From Oceanospirillum sp048265165 (lineage in GTDB: Bacteria; Pseudomonadota; Gammaproteobacteria; Pseudomonadales; Halomonadaceae), in assembly GCF_048265165.1 (NCBI RefSeq), contig NZ_JBLXCD010000004.1, positions 1-64,000 on the forward strand: a DNA stretch of 64,000 bases, read 5' to 3'. A program made the position numbers and the translations under genes. The notes beneath the pieces are model-generated. The model worked only from the letters and a program-made list of their open reading frames with translations. It was not told the origin of the DNA and made no database searches. Positions 1 through 8,190 of this stretch are shown here, one piece after another. Within the stretch, counting starts at the first letter, position 1, and the number at the start of each line of letters is the position of its first letter.

Positions 1-114
1 TTCAGCGCAATTGCAAGCTCTGGATTCAAAACTCTGACTGAAGGTCAGCAAGTTGAATTTACTGTTACTGATGGCGCTAAAGGCCCTCAGGCAGAGAACA
101 TCGTTGCTCTGTAA
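1..114 (+). CDS. Cold-shock protein, CspA family (3' end only)
   Basis: Only the last 37 codons are inside the window; the reading frame is open from base 1 to the TAA at 112-114. The visible residues (FSAI...GFKTLTEGQQVEFTV, ending QAENIVAL) match the C-terminal half of the small CspA/CspD OB-fold family, which binds single-stranded RNA and DNA and acts as an RNA chaperone. The RNA-binding RNP motifs lie upstream of the window, so the paralogue cannot be named. A strong terminator follows directly, so this is the end of a transcript. Confidence 0.85.
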   Translation, partial: FSAIASSGFKTLTEGQQVEFTVTDGAKGPQAENIVAL

Positions 115-140
115 TTTTACAGATAACTTTGTTTGAAAGA

Positions 141-167
141 AGCCAGTCCTAGTGACTGGCTTTTTTT
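141..167 (+). terminator. Rho-independent terminator after the cold-shock gene
   Basis: An eight-base stem (AGCCAGTC / GACTGGCT) with a five-base loop is followed by seven T residues, 27 bases after the stop codon. Confidence 0.9.
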
Positions 168-186
168 ATGCCTGAAATTTACCCTT

Positions 187-256
187 CTCTTTTCTCTTTT
201 CTCTTTTCTCTTTTCTCTTTTCTCTTTTCTCTTTTCTCTTTTCTCTTTTCTCTTTT
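187..256 (+). repeat. Ten perfect tandem copies of the heptamer CTCTTTT
   Basis: CTCTTTT repeats ten times without error in a pyrimidine-only tract between the cold-shock terminator and ytfJ. The tract ends about 130 bases upstream of the ytfJ start. Seven is not a multiple of three, but the tract is non-coding, so copy-number change would alter promoter spacing rather than a reading frame. Confidence 0.97.
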
Positions 257-385
257 CTGCTTCGCGACTGTTAAAACAAACGACTGTTTTAAATTGAGTA
301 GAATTGGTTTAGTCTGAACTGTCCTAAAGATCAGTCCTGGCCGTTAACGCACCCGGGATAAAAATAAAAATGAAAGGAGATTTCT

Positions 386-1000
386 ATGGCATTTCGATTC
401 CATTATCTGAGGAATACACAAAATAGTTCACGGGGAAGGTCTTTATTCACCGTGTTTAAAAACGCATTTCTGATGCTGATCCTGGGTATGTCCTGGCAGA
501 GCTATGCTGCGGTTGTCGCTGAGACATCGTTACCAGCAGTGAGTGTAAAGGATGGCGGTGAGCTGGTGCTTAACGCCGATAAGATTGACTACCGTGCTTG
601 GCAAAGCCAGCAGCTAACTGGCAAGGTATATGTGATTCAGCATATAGCAGGTCGCTCTTCAGCCAAGGCTTTGAATGCTCCGTTAATTGATCGTATTAAA
701 GCTGAAAACCTACCTAAAGACCGTTATCAGACGGTAACCGTGGTCAATACCGATGATGCAATCTGGGGAACAGGCGGCATTGTAAAAGGTAAACTGGAGA
801 GCAGCAAAAAGGAGTTTCCCTGGTCAATGATGGTGTTGGATAAAGAGGGCGTTGCGCTTTCAGTCTGGGGGCTGAAGGAGAAAAGCTCTGCCGTTATTGT
901 GGTGGACACGGAAAATCGGGTGCGTTGGGTTAAAGACGGCGCACTGACTGATCATGAGCAGCAAGAGGTCATGGCCCTGATCCGGCGTTTGCTCAAATAG
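386..1000 (+). CDS. ytfJ: YtfJ family periplasmic thioredoxin-like protein
   Basis: The 204-residue product has an N-terminal hydrophobic signal segment (about residues 28-42, ending SYAA), so the mature protein is periplasmic. The rest follows E. coli YtfJ closely: GELVLNADKIDYRAW, GKVYVIQHIAGRSSAKALNA, DRYQTVTVVNTDDAIWG and the closing WVKDGALT motif. The fold is thioredoxin-like but no CxxC is present, so it is not a classical oxidoreductase; its molecular function is unknown. The start is supported by AAAGGAG seven bases upstream. It is monocistronic, with a heptamer repeat upstream and a strong terminator downstream. The N-terminus is about 20 residues longer than in E. coli. Confidence 0.9.
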   Translation: MAFRFHYLRNTQNSSRGRSLFTVFKNAFLMLILGMSWQSYAAVVAETSLPAVSVKDGGELVLNADKIDYRAWQSQQLTGKVYVIQHIAGRSSAKALNAPLIDRIKAENLPKDRYQTVTVVNTDDAIWGTGGIVKGKLESSKKEFPWSMMVLDKEGVALSVWGLKEKSSAVIVVDTENRVRWVKDGALTDHEQQEVMALIRRLLK

Positions 1001-1033
1001 ATCTAGGTTTTTATTTGTTGAAAGTGTCATAAG

Positions 1034-1083
1034 CCCGCTGAATCTGTTTCTCTTCTCGCCCCGGATTCAGCGGGTTTTCTTTT
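1034..1083 (+). terminator. Terminator after ytfJ
   Basis: An 11-base perfect stem (CCCGCTGAATC / GATTCAGCGGG) with a 19-base loop is followed by TTTTCTTTT. It lies between convergent ytfJ and the dienelactone-hydrolase gene and may serve ytfJ only, since the opposite side has no T run. Confidence 0.85.
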
Positions 1084-1109
1084 ACGGGTATTGATTGATA
1101 CTGCTAAAG

Positions 1110-1886
1110 CTATTGAGGGCTAACTTCTGTCAGGAAGTCAGAGAACCGCTTCCATGAGTGTTTGTCAGCGGTTTTATGGTAGCGATCAGACCCAAATACG
1201 CTGAAGGCATGACGTGCGCCGCTGTAAGTGGTCATCTCATGGTCAATATTTGCATCCTCAAGTTCACGGGTCAGCTGAGCGAACTCAGTGATGGGAACTA
1301 TACGATCAGCACTACCGTGAATCACTAGAATTTTTCCTTTAGTCTTTGAGTAATCCTGGTCTTCTGGTGTTTTCAGGCCCCCGTGAAAGGATACAAAACC
1401 TTTCATGTCTGCACCGGAGCGAGCCAGTTCCAGAATAGCTGTCCCACCAAAACAGTAACCCACCGCAACGGCATTATTCAAATCAGCTCCCTGATGTTTC
1501 GCAGCCTGTAGAGCGGATTCCATTAAAGTACGCATTTTTGCCCGGTCTTTATAAAGTTCTCCGGTGAGGTGCTGCTTATCTTTTACCTCTGTTGGACGAA
1601 CACCTTTGCCGAAAAGGTCAGCTGCAAAAACGTTATAGCCTTTATCTGATAGCATTTTTGCCCGTTGTTTCTCATAGCTTGTCAGGCCGTCCCAGTCATG
1701 GACAATCAAAACCAAAGGGGCATTGTCTGAGTATTCGATGGCAGGATGGTAGTAGCCCTCGTAAGCCTGCCCCTGAACCCTATAAATAACGTCTTTGCCG
1801 CTGGACGCATGGGAGGGTAGAGAGAAAAATATTAAGCTGACGCTCATAAGCAGAAGCTGCATCGGACGTATACCTAGACTAGACAT
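1110..1886 (-). CDS. Dienelactone hydrolase family protein, exported
   Basis: An alpha/beta hydrolase of the DLH family, 258 residues from the preferred start. The catalytic triad is visible: the Cys nucleophile in GYCFGG, Asp in GSADRIVPI and His in GARHAF; VHDWDGL forms the oxyanion region. Cys in place of Ser is the DLH hallmark. A hydrophobic segment (MQLLLMSVSLIFFSLPSHA) looks like a signal peptide, so it probably acts in the periplasm. The start at 1886 is chosen because GAGGTG lies six bases upstream; a longer frame from 1916 lacks a ribosome site. The substrate is unknown, and no chlorocatechol pathway genes are nearby. Confidence 0.85.
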   Translation of the reverse strand: MSSLGIRPMQLLLMSVSLIFFSLPSHASSGKDVIYRVQGQAYEGYYHPAIEYSDNAPLVLIVHDWDGLTSYEKQRAKMLSDKGYNVFAADLFGKGVRPTEVKDKQHLTGELYKDRAKMRTLMESALQAAKHQGADLNNAVAVGYCFGGTAILELARSGADMKGFVSFHGGLKTPEDQDYSKTKGKILVIHGSADRIVPITEFAQLTRELEDANIDHEMTTYSGARHAFSVFGSDRYHKTADKHSWKRFSDFLTEVSPQ

Positions 1887-2020
1887 ATGGGTCACCTCAT
1901 TTGAATGCATGTTCAAAGCTTACGCCATAATGGTAAAGAACGATCACTTTTTTCCTGGGTCGGCCATTAGATGTGACGTCTGTGGCTACTTAAAGGTTAG
2001 TGCTTTTTTAAGCCCAGGCG

Positions 2021-2048
2021 AAAAAAATGCCCCGTCAGGAGCATTTTT
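2021..2048. terminator. Bidirectional terminator-like hairpin
   Basis: An A-rich run, the stem ATGCCCC/GGAGCAT around loop GTCA, then a T run, so it can terminate in both directions. It lies 46 bases beyond the rhlE stop and most likely ends the rhlE transcript on the minus strand. Confidence 0.75.
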
Positions 2049-2093
2049 ATCAGAGCTTATCGCCCTTGATGTATTGGGCTGTAACCTATCGTA

Positions 2094-3599
2094 TCAACGG
2101 TTGCCCCAAGGTGAGGTTTGTTTGTTGGCAGAGAAGCTACGCTTGGGTTTGTTCTCAGACTGACCAGATGTATTGCCAGAGCCTGAATTGTTAGCACTTA
2201 GCTTGCCGCGTGAAGCGGGCTTGCCCTGAGCTGATGTTTTTTTTGCAGGCGCATTATTACGTGGATTTGGACGCGCATCCTGAGTGCCGGATGACCGGCT
2301 GTCTGCTCGGCTCTCACCTGAAGCTTGACCGGTATGACGGCGGTTTTTACTGGCAGGTTTATGACCACGGGAATTTTCACCGGAACGCTGACCATCTTTA
2401 TGTTCACCCTGAGGGCGTGAGCGCCTTGGTTTATGAGAACTGGATGGGGATGAAGACCCTAGATCATTTGTGGGTTCAAAGCCTGCAACGGTGTGGCGTT
2501 CGAGTTTATTCTGAATAAGGCGCTCGATATCATTCAGCTGTTTAGATTCATCGGCACTGACTAAGGATACTGCTTGCCCGGAAGCTCCTGCTCTGCCTGT
2601 GCGGCCAATTCGGTGTACGTAGTCTTCGGGCACGTTTGGCAGTTCAAAATTGACGACTTGAGGCAATTGATCAATATCCAGTCCTCGTGCTGCGATGTCT
2701 GTCGCAACCAGCGTACTAATTTCACCGCTTTTAAAAGCAGCCAGTGCTTTGGTTCTCGCACCCTGACTTTTATTCCCGTGAATTGCAGCAGCGCTGATGC
2801 CATTCTTTTCCAGTACCTTGGTCAGCTTGTTCGCGCCATGCTTGGTGCGGGTGAAAACCAATACCTGATGCCAGTTCTCGCTTTTTATCAGATGGGAAAG
2901 CAGGGCTGATTTGCGGTTTTTATCTACTGGGCTGATCCACTGCTTAACTGTTTGTGCAGTGGAGTTTGCAGGCGCAACTGATACTTCAACCGGTTGGTGA
3001 ACGATACCTTTTGCCAGTTTGCGAATCTCGTCGGAAAACGTCGCTGAAAACATCAGGTTCTGACGCTTTGCAGGGAGGACTGCCAGGATTTTGCGGATAT
3101 CATGGATAAAGCCCATATCCAGCATACGGTCAGCTTCGTCCAGTACCAGTATTTCAAGGTGGTTAAAGCGCACCGCCCCCTGCTGATAGAGGTCGAGCAG
3201 GCGGCCCGGTGTTGCAACCAGAATGTCGCAACCGTGTTTCAGCCGTGCGATCTGTGGGTTAATTTTTACCCCTCCAAATACTACACTGCTGCGCAGAGGT
3301 AGGCCTTTGCTGTAGAGAGATACACTTTCTCCGACCTGTGCGGCAAGTTCTCTGGTCGGTGTCAGAATCAGTGCCCGCACCTGATTGCTCTTGGTGAGCT
3401 GACCTTTGCTCAGACGCTCCAGCAGCGGCAGGGTGAATCCTGCTGTTTTACCTGTGCCTGTTTGAGCCGCAGCCATCACATCTTTGCCTGCGATTACTGC
3501 CGGAATCGCCTGTGCCTGAATCGGGGATGGAGTTTCATAACCCTGCTCGCTGACGGCGGCAAGAATAGGGGCGCTAAGGCCCAGGTCGGCAAAGCTCAT
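2094..3599 (-). CDS. rhlE: DEAD-box ATP-dependent RNA helicase RhlE
   Basis: The 501-residue product carries the full DEAD-box set in order: Q motif (GYETPSPIQAQAIP), motif I AAQTGTGKT, Ia PTRELAAQ, II DEAD in LDEADRMLDMGF, III SAT, then the helicase C-terminal domain with ARGLDI and HRIGRTGRAG. The spacing and the GFTLPLL after motif I fit the RhlE subgroup, which acts in rRNA maturation and mRNA turnover. Residues after about 390 form a basic, low-complexity Ser/Arg/Gly/Lys tail, typical of RNA-binding extensions. The start MSFADLGL at 3599 is preferred over the upstream ATG at 3650, because family members begin at this motif. Confidence 0.93.
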   Translation of the reverse strand: MSFADLGLSAPILAAVSEQGYETPSPIQAQAIPAVIAGKDVMAAAQTGTGKTAGFTLPLLERLSKGQLTKSNQVRALILTPTRELAAQVGESVSLYSKGLPLRSSVVFGGVKINPQIARLKHGCDILVATPGRLLDLYQQGAVRFNHLEILVLDEADRMLDMGFIHDIRKILAVLPAKRQNLMFSATFSDEIRKLAKGIVHQPVEVSVAPANSTAQTVKQWISPVDKNRKSALLSHLIKSENWHQVLVFTRTKHGANKLTKVLEKNGISAAAIHGNKSQGARTKALAAFKSGEISTLVATDIAARGLDIDQLPQVVNFELPNVPEDYVHRIGRTGRAGASGQAVSLVSADESKQLNDIERLIQNKLERHTVAGFEPTNDLGSSSPSSSHKPRRSRPQGEHKDGQRSGENSRGHKPASKNRRHTGQASGESRADSRSSGTQDARPNPRNNAPAKKTSAQGKPASRGKLSANNSGSGNTSGQSENKPKRSFSANKQTSPWGNR

Positions 3600-3784
3600 A
3601 ACCGGTGATCTCTTAATAAATAGATAAAAAAGCAGGCGCACAAGGTGCATACAGGGGACCGCGTAAAGCGGTGGTGAAGCTTACAGCATGTGCTGCATAA
3701 GGGCCATTGTATAATGTGTTTTTCTTGTTACTAGGTGCATTTCACCAAAAGGGCTGCAAAGGTATTTCCGCTTTTATATTGCTG

Positions 3785-3813
3785 AAAAAGCCCCGGCAGA
3801 ATAGCCGCCGGGG
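3785..3813 (-). terminator. Terminator at the end of the ectoine-degradation operon
   Basis: Read on the minus strand, CCCCGGC pairs with GCCGGGG and is followed by CTTTTT. It lies about 100 bases past the doeC stop. A second AT-rich palindrome at 3821-3843 (AAGGATTTA / TAAATCCTT) stands just upstream of it in the transcript. Confidence 0.8.
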
Positions 3814-3913
3814 TTAAGGGAAGGATTTAATGCTAAATCCTTTCGGGACATTTTTTTGCTTGGTCTGTGGCTCCGGGATAAGCATATTTGTAAAAATATG
3901 CTGGTAATGGGCG

Positions 3914-5284
3914 TTACTCGGTTTTAGGGCCAACCCAGACTTGCTGAGTATTTACAAACTCCATGATGCCATGGGGGCCTAGTTCCCGGCCAAAGCCTGA
4001 GTGCTTTATACCACCACTTGGCAACCTGGGGTCGGTTTTTACGATGCCGTTAACGACAACCTGACCGGCCATGATTTCACGGGCCATTGCTTCGCCTCTT
4101 TCGGCATTAGTCCATATAGACGCTGCCAGGCCATACTCGGTATCGTTAGCGATATTGATTGCTTCATCGGCATCAGAGACTTTGATAACGACGGCGATAG
4201 GTCCAAACGTTTCTTCGCGACAGGCCAACATCTCATTGTTGACATCCACCAGCAGAGTAACGGGATAGAAAAAACCATCCCGCTCAGGAATCTCACCACC
4301 AAGGAGGCAGCGCCCTCCAGCGTCAAGAGTTTGCCGCACTTGTCGGTCAAGATTGTCTCTCAGGTCTTGTCGGGCGATGGGGCCTATATCTGTACTTTCA
4401 TCTTTTGGATCGCCCATCTTCAGCTTTTCTAGGCGTAGCTTTAGCTTAGCCACAAAGCTATCGTGTACGGCGTCTTCTACAATGATGCGTTTGGCCGCAA
4501 TGCAGGACTGACCGGCATTGATAATCCGCGACAGAGTAATAGCATCGGCTGCGGCTTCCAGATCAGCATCCGCCAGTACAATGGCGGGGTCAGAGCCTCC
4601 TAATTCAAGAACGGAGGGTTTGATTTCTGAGGCAGCGACTGATGCGACGATGCCTCCCGCTTTGCCGGATCCTGTGAAGGATACAGCCTGAACCCGGGGG
4701 TGACGGATTGCTGCTTCTACCTCAGGTGTTTGTAATGGAAGGTTTTGCATAATGTTGTCAGGAATACCCGCTTGTTTAAACAGGCCGGCAATTGCCTCGG
4801 CGCAGCCTGGTACATGGGGATCATGCTTCATCAGGCAGGTATTACCGGCCATCAGTGTCGGGGCGCAAAAGCGAAATGCCAACCAGAAAGGGGCATTCCA
4901 GGGCAGGACTCCTAAAACCGGACCTATGGGAAGATGCTGCACATAACTGTGGCTCGCATCGGATGGCAGTGTTTTAGGGCTGAGGTACTCTTCGGCGTGC
5001 TCGGCGTAATGTTCAGCGCACCAGGCTGCTTTGATGACTTCAGCTCTCGCTTCTTTAATAGGCTTACCCATCTCTTCTGTCATGGGCATCGCCAGCATAT
5101 CAACACTTTCGCGCATGATACGGGCAACTTTGGTCAGTACTGCAGCTCTGTCTGCAAAGCTGAATTTACGCCAACTCTGCCAGGCTTCATAAGAGGCCTC
5201 TATGCGTTGCTCCATTCCCGCTTTGTCCAGGGATGGCTTTTCATATAATGTCTGTCCGGTTGTCGGATTGATTACGGATAACAT
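3914..5284 (-). CDS. doeC: Aldehyde dehydrogenase of ectoine catabolism (aspartate-semialdehyde to aspartate)
   Basis: A 456-residue NAD(P)-dependent aldehyde dehydrogenase. The catalytic Cys is in NAGQSCIAAKR, the general-base Glu in LELGGSDP, and the Rossmann signature in SFTGSGKAGG. By itself the sequence resembles succinate-semialdehyde dehydrogenases. The assignment as DoeC rests on its place as last gene after ectoine hydrolase and diaminobutyrate transaminase, where the expected step is oxidation of aspartate-semialdehyde to aspartate. The start is backed by AAGGAG seven bases upstream; the gap to doeA is 38 bases, so they are co-transcribed. Confidence 0.82.
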   Translation of the reverse strand: MLSVINPTTGQTLYEKPSLDKAGMEQRIEASYEAWQSWRKFSFADRAAVLTKVARIMRESVDMLAMPMTEEMGKPIKEARAEVIKAAWCAEHYAEHAEEYLSPKTLPSDASHSYVQHLPIGPVLGVLPWNAPFWLAFRFCAPTLMAGNTCLMKHDPHVPGCAEAIAGLFKQAGIPDNIMQNLPLQTPEVEAAIRHPRVQAVSFTGSGKAGGIVASVAASEIKPSVLELGGSDPAIVLADADLEAAADAITLSRIINAGQSCIAAKRIIVEDAVHDSFVAKLKLRLEKLKMGDPKDESTDIGPIARQDLRDNLDRQVRQTLDAGGRCLLGGEIPERDGFFYPVTLLVDVNNEMLACREETFGPIAVVIKVSDADEAINIANDTEYGLAASIWTNAERGEAMAREIMAGQVVVNGIVKTDPRLPSGGIKHSGFGRELGPHGIMEFVNTQQVWVGPKTE

Positions 5285-5322
5285 ATCAGGCTCCTTGTCA
5301 TCGGTCAGGCGTTTAGCAGCGC

Positions 5323-6645
5323 TCAGGACGTTTTCTTGGTGGCTTTGGATTTAGTGTCGTGTTTCTCTTTACCTGCTGCTTTTCCCGGTTTTGTGTGCTT
5401 GTTTTTTTTCAGGGCCTGTACCGTTGCCTGAGCATTTTCGGTGGGAAAGGTGCTCGGGATGACATCCTTGACCTCTGTTTCAGGTTTAATGATAAAATCC
5501 TCCTCCATGCCCTCGAAGAAAGAAGCACAACCTGTATCGGTAATATAGATGGTGTCTGAGATACCGCAGGTTTTATCGCCATCGACACCCCACATCCATG
5601 GGATAATATGGAAGGTCATGCCAGGTTTTAGTATGGTGCTGTCGCCTTGCTTCAGGCTGATGATATAGCCCTCATCCCAACTGGGTGGAAATGCGATGCC
5701 GATGGAATAGCCGGAACGAGTGATCAGACGGGCACCTACATCATTTTCTGTGATGATCGTGCGTACCAGGTTGTCTGCATCGGAGACGGTCATGCCGGGG
5801 CGAAGTTCGGCACGAACCTGCTTAAGAGCATGCTTCATGGTTTCCTGGGCTTTGTACATGGAATCACCCAGCTCTCCGCAGACCACGGTACGCATCATCG
5901 CGGTGTGGTAGCGCCGATAGCAGCCTGCAACCTCCAGAAATACATGTTCGCCGGGCTGAACTTTGCGCCCTTCCCAGGTTGCGTGGCCGATCATGGATCG
6001 GGGGCCTGAAGTGACGTAGGGCATGACTGCTGGCGGCTCCCCTCCGGCACGGAACATCGCTTCACTAATAGCCGCCCCTATCTCGTTTTCTGTCACACCT
6101 GGGTATACGGCATCAAAGCCTGCCCGCATCCCTGCGGCGGTGGCTTTTGCAGCGATCCGCATAATCTCTAATTCTACTTCTGACTTGCAGGCACGCCCTT
6201 CTTCCACAATGCCAAAGCAGTCCATTAGGCGGCCATCAGTGAAGGCAGTATGCAGGTAGTCCTGATGGTATGCCGGGAAGAAATAGCTGTTGCGCTCGTA
6301 CCCCAGTATTTTATCCGATAAGCCAAACTCTCTCAGGGACTCAATCAGCATCTGAATCGCATCGCCAGTATCCGGGTAAGGACGGGTTTTCTCGACCCAA
6401 GTACGGGCATGGATGTTGGAGGCCTCCATCATGCGAGTAATCATAAAGGGCTCATCATCCTGGGGGACTACCAGTGCCTGGAAATAGGAGTATCCGGTGG
6501 TTTGATAGTCTGTCAGGTACATCAGGTTTTCGGGATCGGTGATGATCACCGCATCCAGAAGACGCTCTTTCATTCGTTGGCGTAGGTCGTTCAGACGTCG
6601 CTCATACTCCGCGAATGGAAAGGTCATATCATCCCGTTGCTTCAT
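5323..6645 (-). CDS. doeA: Ectoine hydrolase (M24 peptidase fold) with Lys-rich tail
   Basis: A creatinase/M24-fold enzyme of 440 residues: N-terminal creatinase domain (about 1-165) and pita-bread domain (about 170-390) with motifs such as GGEPPAVMPYVTSGPRS, IGHATWEGR and PGMTFHIIPWMWG. The family opens the ectoine ring to N-alpha-acetyl-L-2,4-diaminobutyrate (DoeA/EutD). Its start overlaps the doeD stop as ATGA, implying translational coupling. Odd feature: after about residue 395 there is a 40-45-residue tail very rich in Lys, Ala and Thr (HTKPGKAAGKEKHDTKSK), which as far as I recall is not part of characterised ectoine hydrolases of about 400 residues. Confidence 0.88.
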   Translation of the reverse strand: MKQRDDMTFPFAEYERRLNDLRQRMKERLLDAVIITDPENLMYLTDYQTTGYSYFQALVVPQDDEPFMITRMMEASNIHARTWVEKTRPYPDTGDAIQMLIESLREFGLSDKILGYERNSYFFPAYHQDYLHTAFTDGRLMDCFGIVEEGRACKSEVELEIMRIAAKATAAGMRAGFDAVYPGVTENEIGAAISEAMFRAGGEPPAVMPYVTSGPRSMIGHATWEGRKVQPGEHVFLEVAGCYRRYHTAMMRTVVCGELGDSMYKAQETMKHALKQVRAELRPGMTVSDADNLVRTIITENDVGARLITRSGYSIGIAFPPSWDEGYIISLKQGDSTILKPGMTFHIIPWMWGVDGDKTCGISDTIYITDTGCASFFEGMEEDFIIKPETEVKDVIPSTFPTENAQATVQALKKNKHTKPGKAAGKEKHDTKSKATKKTS

Positions 6646-7895
6646 TGGCGTGCCTCCATAACCGTTTTTACTGCGCGTTCGAGTATCTGTAACCCTTCTT
6701 CCAGATCATTGTCGGGAATTGTTAAAGGGGGGATCAGTTTGATGACCTGGCCATCAATGCCGCAAGGGCCTACCAGTAAACCCTTGTCAAAACATTCACG
6801 GGCGATCGCTTTTGAGCTTGCGCCATTCTGGATGTCCAGTGCCTGGATCATGCCTTTACCGCGGGCCGTGACGTTAGGGTACTGGGCGGCCAGAGCGGCC
6901 ATTCGATCTGAAATCATGGCCCCTCTTTCCAGTGTTAGTGCCATTAGAGCGTCATCCTCGAAATAGCGAAGCGCTTCGCGGCCAGCCACAAAAGAGAAGC
7001 CTTGTCCGCGGAAAGTGCCAGTATGCTCCCCTGGTTGCCAGTGAGCATCGTGTTCAGGTTTTACCAGGTTCATCGCCAGTGGCGTGCCAAATCCACCAAT
7101 CCCTTTTGCCAGGCAAATAATATCCGGATCAAGCCCCATTTTATCGAAGCTGAAATAGCTGCCGGTGCGACCACATCCCACCTGAATCTCATCGATGATC
7201 AGGAGTGCGCCAAGGTCTTTTGCCAGATTTTGCAGTGCCATCAGCCAAGATTCGCTGGCAACGTTAACTCCGCCTTCGGCTTGTATGGTTTCAACAATAA
7301 AGGCCGCCGGTGGCTCCAGGCCGCTACTAGTGTTTTCATAACCGGCCCTGAGAGTGGCCAAGCCCTCAAGTCCACCGCCAACATTGCTCTCAAAGGGAGC
7401 ATGCTGAACATGGCCCAAAGGCACACCTGCAGCATTACGGAAGTATTGATTGGCCGTGCAGGCCAGGGAGCCCAGTGTCATACCATGGAAGCCCTGACTG
7501 AAGGCGACAATGTTCTCCCGGCCTGTCACTCTGCGGGCCAGTTTTAGAGCAGCTTCCACAGCGTTGGTGCCGGTGGGGCCCATAAACTGCATTTTGTAAT
7601 TCATGTTGCGGGGTTTAAGAATAGTTTCGGCAAATGCGCTGATAAAGCTTCGCTTAACCGTTGTGCTCATATCAAGACTATGGGCTACACCATCGGCCTG
7701 AATAAAGTCGATGATTGCCTGTTTCATGTGCGGGTTGTTGTGACCAAAGTTCAGAACACCTGCGCCTGCGAAGAAGTCGATATAGCTTTTGCCTGCCTCA
7801 TCGGTCTGTCGAGCATTAGACGCCGATGCAAATACAGTTGGATAGGCCCGGGAGTAGCCCCGGATTTCAGATTCCCATTGCTCAAAAATTTCCAT
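6642..7895 (-). CDS. doeD: Diaminobutyrate transaminase of ectoine catabolism
   Basis: A class-III PLP-dependent aminotransferase of about 417 residues. The PLP lysine is in CLAKGIGGFGTPLAMN, and the cofactor-binding Asp in LLIIDEIQVGCGRTG; FFAGAGVLNFGHNNP and HTGTFRGQGFSFVAG are typical of the EctB/DoeD group. Inside a degradation operon it should convert L-2,4-diaminobutyrate to aspartate-semialdehyde; biosynthetic ectA and ectC are not present here. The start at 7895 has GGGAGGGG five bases upstream; an in-frame TTG at 7907 lies within that ribosome site and is rejected. The last bases overlap the doeA start. Confidence 0.87.
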   Translation of the reverse strand: MEIFEQWESEIRGYSRAYPTVFASASNARQTDEAGKSYIDFFAGAGVLNFGHNNPHMKQAIIDFIQADGVAHSLDMSTTVKRSFISAFAETILKPRNMNYKMQFMGPTGTNAVEAALKLARRVTGRENIVAFSQGFHGMTLGSLACTANQYFRNAAGVPLGHVQHAPFESNVGGGLEGLATLRAGYENTSSGLEPPAAFIVETIQAEGGVNVASESWLMALQNLAKDLGALLIIDEIQVGCGRTGSYFSFDKMGLDPDIICLAKGIGGFGTPLAMNLVKPEHDAHWQPGEHTGTFRGQGFSFVAGREALRYFEDDALMALTLERGAMISDRMAALAAQYPNVTARGKGMIQALDIQNGASSKAIARECFDKGLLVGPCGIDGQVIKLIPPLTIPDNDLEEGLQILERAVKTVMEARQ

Positions 7896-8190
7896 AACCC
7901 CTCCCAAACTGAGCGAATACAGAGGTATCGCCCAGCGTGCAGATACTGCCCTTGCGGCAGCTCGGTATTTTTAAATGCAGCCAGTTCGCCAGATAGGCTC
8001 TGGAGGAACTGACCAAAATGATGAACAGACCCTGCCTGAATCAGAATTCAGGCTGAAAAAAACCTCAGTTTGTTCCGCTTACACTCTGCAAAACAAAAGT
8101 TTTGGAGTGGCAGTCAAACGCGGGTTTTTAAAAGATCTGCTTTCAACGTAGGAGAGATAGAGCGATCCTGCAAGCTAATGAAATTAATCA

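Noticed and set aside
1795..2163. 122-codon forward frame between the hydrolase gene and rhlE
   Set aside because: It runs through the hydrolase start, a terminator hairpin and the rhlE 3' end and has no ribosome site.
8034..8052. CCTGAAT/ATTCAGG palindrome between doeB2 and doeD as terminator
   Set aside because: No T run follows on the minus strand; it may be chance or an operator, but nothing supports either.
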